Below, piece by piece: positions 60,401 to 64,000 of a DNA stretch of 64,000 nucleotides; the stretch's first letter is position 1, and each line of letters opens with the position of its first letter. The notes beneath the pieces were generated by a model that did not search any database, was not told the DNA's origin, and was given only the letters and a program-made list of their open reading frames with translations. Location of the stretch: contig JAMKCF010000014.1 in NCBI GenBank assembly GCA_023634235.1, positions 4,849,501 through 4,913,500 of the forward strand. The letters run 5' to 3'. Both the position numbers and the translations under genes were made by a program. This stretch comes from Pisaster brevispinus (Eukaryota > Echinodermata > Asteroidea > Forcipulatida > Asteriidae).

Positions 60401-63400
60401 CAATCAGAGCGCGCATCTTTGGAAGAAGCGCCTCCAACATCAAGACGTGCCCCGCCAGTCCACCGCCGCCGCAAAAGAACCCAACTAAAAGCCTAACAGG
60501 TAAAACATAGGAAAGTACTTAATACTAAAACAAAGTTTCATATTCTAGGTCCTGATAAAACACCCTTAACCAGTTAATGCAAGAAGACAATGTGTGCGTG
60601 GCCAATTTTTATGGACACACAAACGGAAGTCATATAAACCAGTTTTTGTATAACACACTTGGACATTCCATTGTGTAGGAAGCACAGGCATGCACTCACC
60701 ACTATTTCCGCCATACAAAGAGGCATAAATGATACTGGAAATCATGCTCAAAATCTCCCTTTTCCAGGAGTTGTTGTATAGTCCCCATTTCCTGACTGAC
60801 CTTCGCCCTTTTATTGTACAAATGAGGATTATGAGAGATCGATAGGCTGCCACAATTGTTTATCATTGTATTTGGCATGGGGGGGGGGGTAAGTCCGAGA
60901 TTCCAGCTATCACCTGTGGTTTACAACCAAGGGTTGGCCGATTCATGGTGGAAACATTTCACGTCCTCTTTACTTGGTTTAGTCATGATTTCACTGTGAC
61001 AATTACATTCTCAAAAGAAAATTATCTCTGGGTTCGGGAGAAAATCAAGTAATATTCTAAAACTAAACTAAACTAAACATAATCTCACCTTGTTGCTGAG
61101 TATTGGTACAAATTTTGAGTAAAAGCAGACAGAACTTGAACTGCGACGAGACAAAACATTCCCCATGCGTAAGTCTTTAGACGGCCATGTTTGTCTGCCG
61201 CACGACCTAGAAGTATGACCCCTCCCAGGAAGCCAAACATCAAAAGGGACTGCGCATAGCCCACATCTCTGTTTCTCTCACAGACGAGATCCCACTGGTG
61301 AGAGAAATGAACAAATAATCTTACATTGTGCTGAGCTGAGATTTTTATTTTTGTTTATTTTATATATTTTTTATGAGAGATCGCCTAACATCACAAGCCC
61401 GGACGGCCACTTCAAGGCGAGGGCGACCCAAATCTGCCACCAGGGGCACCAGGGGCACGTTGCCACCTACTCCTGGGGCTGAAACAGGGTTACCCCCTTA
61501 CAGTCTAGAGGGGTGTAGGCATGGGTATCATCCACTAGGAGTCTGGCTGGTAGAGCAGAATGCACTACCTTCCCAACCTTTCACGAGGCAATTATGGTTT
61601 TGACTTGCTCAAGGGCACAAGTGTCATGACCGGGATTCGAACCTACACTCTGGGGCCGGTGAACTAGACTGCTCGGCCACGACCTGCTAAAGAGATGTAT
61701 TCAATTTTTTAGCACGAGATCAAAATGTGTGGCCATTAATCTTTTTAGCAAGGCATAAATTCATAAGGTCATAAAGGTACAGAAAAGAGAAACACCGATT
61801 TGCAAAAGCCAAACAAAAGTCGTACAAAATTTCACACTTTTACATGGATTTGAACATAAACATGGATGCACCAAAATGGCTCTAAAACGCAGGGGAAGTT
61901 AGAACTCAAATCATTAGAATAGCTCTATGTTAAATATTTTGTATTGCACACAACCTTCGAAGTTGATTTTATCTCAAATCGCTGGTCAAGTTACAGACAA
62001 ATGTCATCGAGAGTACATGCAGATTAATTGTAATAATTTGGGAGGCTAATCATCCTAACTCGCAGCTGAGATGCTGAATTGCCATTGGGGGAAACTGCTC
62101 TCCCAAATCTGGGCAAAACAGTGGGAAAAATTGGGCACAGCAAGAAGAGAAAAAAAAATGGATAGAGAAAGCAAAAAAATTTGTTTGACCCAGTGTTTGA
62201 AATTGGTACTTGGTATTTTTACCTTTTAAAATTTCAGGCAAATCAACTCGTCTGCCCCCATAACCAAAGAGGCCCCATTAGCCCTTGTGATTTGTCAAGG
62301 GCGCAACTACAATGTGGTCGAGCCGAAAAATCTAAAGGCTTCTAAAGCAGCCAGCCAAATCGACTCATATATGACCTCCATATAATATGCCCATAATGAT
62401 TTATTTTTCCAGAGGGACGAAAAAGGAGGGCCCTGAGAAAACCCATTGTGGCACGGGAGAGTACCAATGCACAACTCTACTCACAAACCATTGTGGCACG
62501 GGAGAGAACCAACGCACAACTCTACTCACAAACCATTGTGGCACGGGAGAGAACCAACACACAACTCTACTCACAAACCATTGTGGCACGGGAGAGAACC
62601 AACGCACAACTCTACTCACAAACCATTGTGGCACGGGAGAGAACCAACGCACAACTCTACTCACAAACCATTGTGGCACGGGAGAGAACCAACGCACAAC
62701 TCTACTCACAAACCATTGTGGCACGGGAGAGAACCAACGCACAACTCTACTCACAAACCATTGTGGCACGGGAGAGAACCAACGCACAACTCTACTCACA
62801 AACCATTGTGGCACGGGAGAGAACCAACGCACAACTCTACTCACAATTTGCCCAGCTGGGAATCGTAGGGGCCACAGTGGTGTGAGGCGAGAACTTTACA
62901 AACAATACCACCCTAAAGGACGGGTATACCTTTGGTAATTACTCCAAAAACAACAAAAACTTACTTGGTAAACAGCACCGGAGAGCTGTTGACATTATAA
63001 AAACATTGCTTGATACGAAACCCTTTGAAGTAATGTTGTTTTAGAGAAAGAGGCAATTTTTTACCCCCCAAATCTGAGAAAGGCTTCAGGCATAAATCCT
63101 TTCTCAGGCTTCTGAAAGCACACATTGCTACTGTATGTGACAAGGGTTTTTTTCTTTCATTGTTTTCTTGCAACTTCGATGACTAATTGAGCCAAAAAGT
63201 TTAAAATATTGTTCTTTCATGCATATGTTGGGATACACCAAAGATACCGGTCTTTGACAATTACTAAACATATACCAAGGCCTCAATGTTACAAAACTCA
63301 CCTCCGAGACAATGGATGTAAACTTTGTACCATAAACGAAACTCTTGCAGGGAGGGTTGAGGTCACACGCATTGACTTCGTGAGCCCGTCCCTGGCAACG

Positions 63401-63547
63401 GAAGCTTGGTTCTTTCCCAACAAAGACCAGCGTCATAATGAAGGGCCCTTGAAATATTCCAAGAACAAACAGGATGAGCATGTGTAACCTCTGGATGTAA
63501 CCCAACCCACCGACTCTCTCCAAGGCATCATCAAAGTCTATCCCCAT
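48447..63547 (-). CDS. SLC22-family organic ion transporter, gene B (10 coding exons)
   Basis: Coding exons (5' to 3'): 63302-63547, 61089-61294, 60363-60492, 59173-59264, 58212-58436, 54969-55103, 54198-54283, 53466-53580, 51166-51238, 48447-48620; 1482 bp, 493 aa. Exons 2-9 have exactly the same lengths and phases as gene A, so the two are tandem paralogues. The product starts MGIDFDDALERVGGLGY. It has TM1 (about 23-43), a short cysteine-bearing loop ending TSIVSEWDLVCE, GRAADKHGR, IPESALWL (where gene A has ARWL), SGLVEVPA, RLGRRPT, CSMSARVGGIIAP and LPESLNRPLPET. Twelve membrane segments are expected, as for plasma-membrane SLC22 carriers of organic ions; the substrate is unknown. The gene spans 15 kb against 7.7 kb for gene A, mostly from repeat arrays in introns 1, 5, 6, 8 and 9. 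An acceptor at about 63,643 (TTTTTGACAG) suggests a 5'-UTR intron. Confidence 0.92.
48630..50035. other. Gene B intron 9, part without gene
   Basis: Contains an (ATTT)n stretch near 48,652-48,680. At 49,130-49,740 is a long non-coding repeat-like stretch (cactgtacaaaacgacaaag, ggaggccagtgaaggaattg). I take it for a retroelement remnant but cannot classify it. Confidence 0.4.
50040..50472 (+). mobile_element. Non-autonomous TIR element, copy 1 (gene B intron 9)
   Basis: Ends tagtccggtggcttag and ctaagcc-type mirror (taagccactggacta). Inside, the two halves are also partly mirrored (gacacgctgggttaaagcac against gtgctttaatccggtgtgtc). About 430 bp with no ORF. The reverse complement matches 57,005-57,425 along its whole length. 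Confidence 0.78.
51272..52836. repeat. 121-bp satellite array, about 13 units, in gene B intron 8
   Basis: caaccctcctactgtatgac starts at 51,385 and then every 121 bases exactly (51,506; 51,627; ... 52,716), giving 12 units without indels plus a shortened first unit. Units differ by few substitutions (tcacc/tcatc, aaatt/aaact, gtac/gtgc), some shared by neighbouring units. Each has the 14-nt palindrome ATATGATATCATAT. The array ends about 35 nt before the exon 9 acceptor in transcript sense. Confidence 0.95.
53108..53452. mobile_element. tRNA-SINE foldback element with rearranged left arm (gene B intron 8)
   Basis: The core (gcatccccttaaggtgatcc, cgcttcccaggttgtatcg, ggcttctgactgg) and the right arm (gggctagatagctcagtaga... 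to cccttgtggtttgttacttg) match the family. The left side has a tail in direct orientation (cagtcagtttcccttcaggt) instead of the mirrored arm. It lies 14 bp from exon 8 of gene B. Confidence 0.72.
53813..53960 (+). repeat. GGCCATGGCC dispersed repeat, copy in gene B intron 7
   Basis: Runs from cctggaattacatgcaggcc through ggtcttggccttggtgccac to gatgaaattcccagtctg. Confidence 0.62.
54715..54968 (-). repeat. 73-bp tandem copies of exon 6 end and splice donor
   Basis: The last ~37 bases of exon 6 with its GTAAGT donor and adjoining intron are repeated three more times downstream. Exon/donor borders fall at 54,969 (real), 54,895, 54,822 and 54,749, that is 74, 73 and 73 bp apart. Three of the four keep AAATAG/GTAAGT; the copy at 54,895 has one base fewer, giving TAACAG/GTAAGT. 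The unit is not a multiple of three, so use of a later donor would shift the frame. Confidence 0.88.
55104..56084. other. Gene B intron 5, no gene seen
   Basis: Contains a TAGTC run at about 55,466-55,480 and a duplicated actgttttatgt word. A minus-strand frame at 55,857-56,045 lacks support. Confidence 0.4.
56085..56350. mobile_element. Second tRNA-derived repeat, tail-to-tail pair (gene B intron 5)
   Basis: The forward unit has an A-box-like TGGTCTAGTGGTAAG at about 56,092 and B box GGGTTTGAATCCC at about 56,145, then the ctgtggatttttttt and ttaatacacatcggtgta tail. A reversed B box (gggatttgaactcac) follows at about 56,310. Related to 43,565-43,850 and 39,118-39,246. Confidence 0.68.
57005..57425 (-). 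mobile_element. Non-autonomous TIR element, copy 2, inverted (gene B intron 5)
   Basis: Begins tagtccggtggcttaatg and ends taagcaactggattacta. It matches the reverse complement of 50,040-50,472 throughout, for example tagaagctgcatggtcattt and gttataagttttaatggtat. Confidence 0.78.
57637..57668. repeat. (GGCTAC)n short array
   Basis: About five units, decaying to GGCTAT and GGCTTT. Confidence 0.8.
57782..57952 (-). pseudogene. Second LINE fragment: C-terminal zinc-knuckle-like end
   Basis: The minus-strand frame LLTGHRHAEHTLHKWH, then ECDCGAADPTTTHSVKEC, ends at TGA (57,782-57,784), 57 codons including stop. C-x-C-x(8)-H-x(4)-C after a LLTGH-type motif is typical of the C-terminal end of jockey/I-like non-LTR polyproteins. 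No break within the piece, but everything upstream is missing. Confidence 0.6.
58583..58712. repeat. Palindromic MITE-like element (GGGGTCGATTTCACAAAG), copy 3
   Basis: Ends gggctgatttcacaaagcac and gctctttctaaaatcaagccc, in gene B intron 4. Close to the 39,603 copy in its middle (agttgt.a.tattgcc, ttaagatcaatctta). Confidence 0.65.
58766..58986. mobile_element. tRNA-SINE foldback element, coreless copy (gene B intron 4)
   Basis: A full left arm with tail (atatcaagttaaaaaccaca, gggaaactgactgggta), reversed B and A boxes to about 58,914. After about 25 bp comes a right unit gactagatagctcagctagt that stops after cagcacgttaaacagg. The inner edges are rearranged (gttagatagctcatagg). Confidence 0.72.
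60560..60910 (+). repeat. Dispersed repeat (partner of 4480-4780), gene B intron 2
   Basis: Shares ttggacattccattgtgtag, tactggaaatcatgctcaaa and tgtttatcattgtatttggc with 4480-4780. A poly-G run follows. Confidence 0.6.
61400..61685 (-). repeat. tRNA-derived SINE, copy with A and B boxes (gene B intron 1)
   Basis: The reverse complement begins GGTCGTGGCCGAGCAGTCTAG (A-box region), then GGTTCGAATCCCGG (B box), tcatgacacttgtgcccttg and agcaagtca. The tRNA-like head here shows that the family of 15,310 and 37,405 is tRNA(Ser/Leu)-derived. Confidence 0.68.
62060..62270 (-). repeat. Fragment of the segment found upstream of gene A (gene B intron 1)
   Basis: tttgg/tctgggcaaaacagt, gagaaagcaaa and ctctgcccc/gtctgccccc words match 45,260-45,440 and 42,560-42,640. 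The donor-bearing half is absent. Confidence 0.55.
62443..62847. repeat. 45-bp minisatellite, nine units, gene B intron 1
   Basis: ccattgtggcacgggagag starts every 45 bases from 62,443 to 62,803. The nine units fill 405 bp. Units 4-9 are identical; unit 3 has one change (cacac), unit 1 two. Because 45 is divisible by three, stop-free frames persist on both strands (up to 183 codons). They encode only the repeat and lack recognisable flanking domains. Confidence 0.95.
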
Positions 63548-64000
63548 GGTAAAAGCTGGTCACTGGGTTCACCTCCAATTGACCTTTGACCTTAAAGACT
63601 AAGAAGAGCCTCCTCAGCGTGCTTCAATGTACCAAGAAACGACCTGTCAAAAACGAATTAACAGTAAGAGAATTTAATTGACAAAGTTTGGCTATTTTTT
63701 TGTTATGTTGACCATCAGTTATCATTGATGCAAGCAGTCGCTTCGTTCAATTTGTTGTTCAAAACAAACAGGGCGAAAAAGTCATCCTCACTTTTCTAGG
63801 ACTGTTATAAATTGACATTGATACTATTTAGATTTCATATTCGTTGATAGCGACAGAAAAAAGTAATTTGCTTCTTTCTGCAGGAAAATACTTCGGTTAA
63901 TTTATACAGTTACGTGATTCTGAATTTTGGGTTGAATTGCTTGTATTTTGTTTTGAATTGTTACATAAATTTGGGGCATGAACAACATAACAAAGTTGGG
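63548..64000. other. 5' flank of gene B
   Basis: Probable 5' UTR to the acceptor at 63,643, then intron or promoter sequence. No first exon or core promoter could be fixed. Confidence 0.4.

Noticed and set aside
62387..62938. 183-codon plus-strand frame across the 45-bp repeat as a repeat-protein gene
   Set aside because: The frame is open because the unit has no stops and is a multiple of three; other frames and the minus strand are open too, and flanks show no domain.

Overview
This is animal nuclear DNA: AT-rich, intron-rich, and packed with short dispersed repeats. Genes have small exons, GT-AG introns and conserved metazoan families. Frequent TACATGTA strings, tRNA-derived SINEs, and palindromic MITE-like units with GGGCCCAATTTCATA or GGGGTCGATTTCACAAAG ends suggest a marine invertebrate deuterostome, most likely an echinoderm and perhaps a sea star. 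That placement is inference from repeat style, not from an alignment.

Layout. 1-348 (-) is the open N-terminal part of a Tc1-like transposase cut by the window edge. 349-16,800 holds no gene I can support, only repeats, tandem arrays, a GC-rich patch and a perfect 33-nt palindrome. 16,836-17,411 (-) is a 191-codon ORF that looks real but is unrecognised. 17,412-27,035 is again repeats. 27,036-32,188 (+) is a five-exon DYNLT2B/TCTEX1D2 gene (136 aa, dynein-2 light chain). Tail-to-tail with it lie two tandem SLC22-family transporter genes on the minus strand: gene A (33,917-41,608, 10 coding exons, 491 aa) and gene B (48,447-63,547, 10 coding exons, 493 aa). Their eight internal coding exons have identical lengths (206, 130, 92, 225, 135, 86, 115, 73 bp) and the same phases, so B and A are a clear tandem duplication.

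Gene B has been enlarged by repeats: a 45-bp minisatellite in intron 1, a 121-bp satellite ending about 35 nt from the exon 9 acceptor, three extra copies of the exon 6 splice-donor region, and two inverted copies of a terminal-inverted-repeat element flanking exons 6-9. Gene A is preceded by three diverged copies of a segment carrying a strong minus-strand splice donor; these could be alternative non-coding first exons or a donor-bearing repeat.

The most novel-looking structure is a family of foldback elements whose two arms are tRNA-derived SINE-like units (A box, B box, shared tail) placed with tRNA 5' ends facing inward around a conserved core. At least six full or partial copies occur, and a second, unrelated tRNA-derived repeat shows the same inverted arrangement. 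DYNLT2B serves cilia and the SLC22 genes transport small organic solutes; nothing in the sequence ties their functions together.
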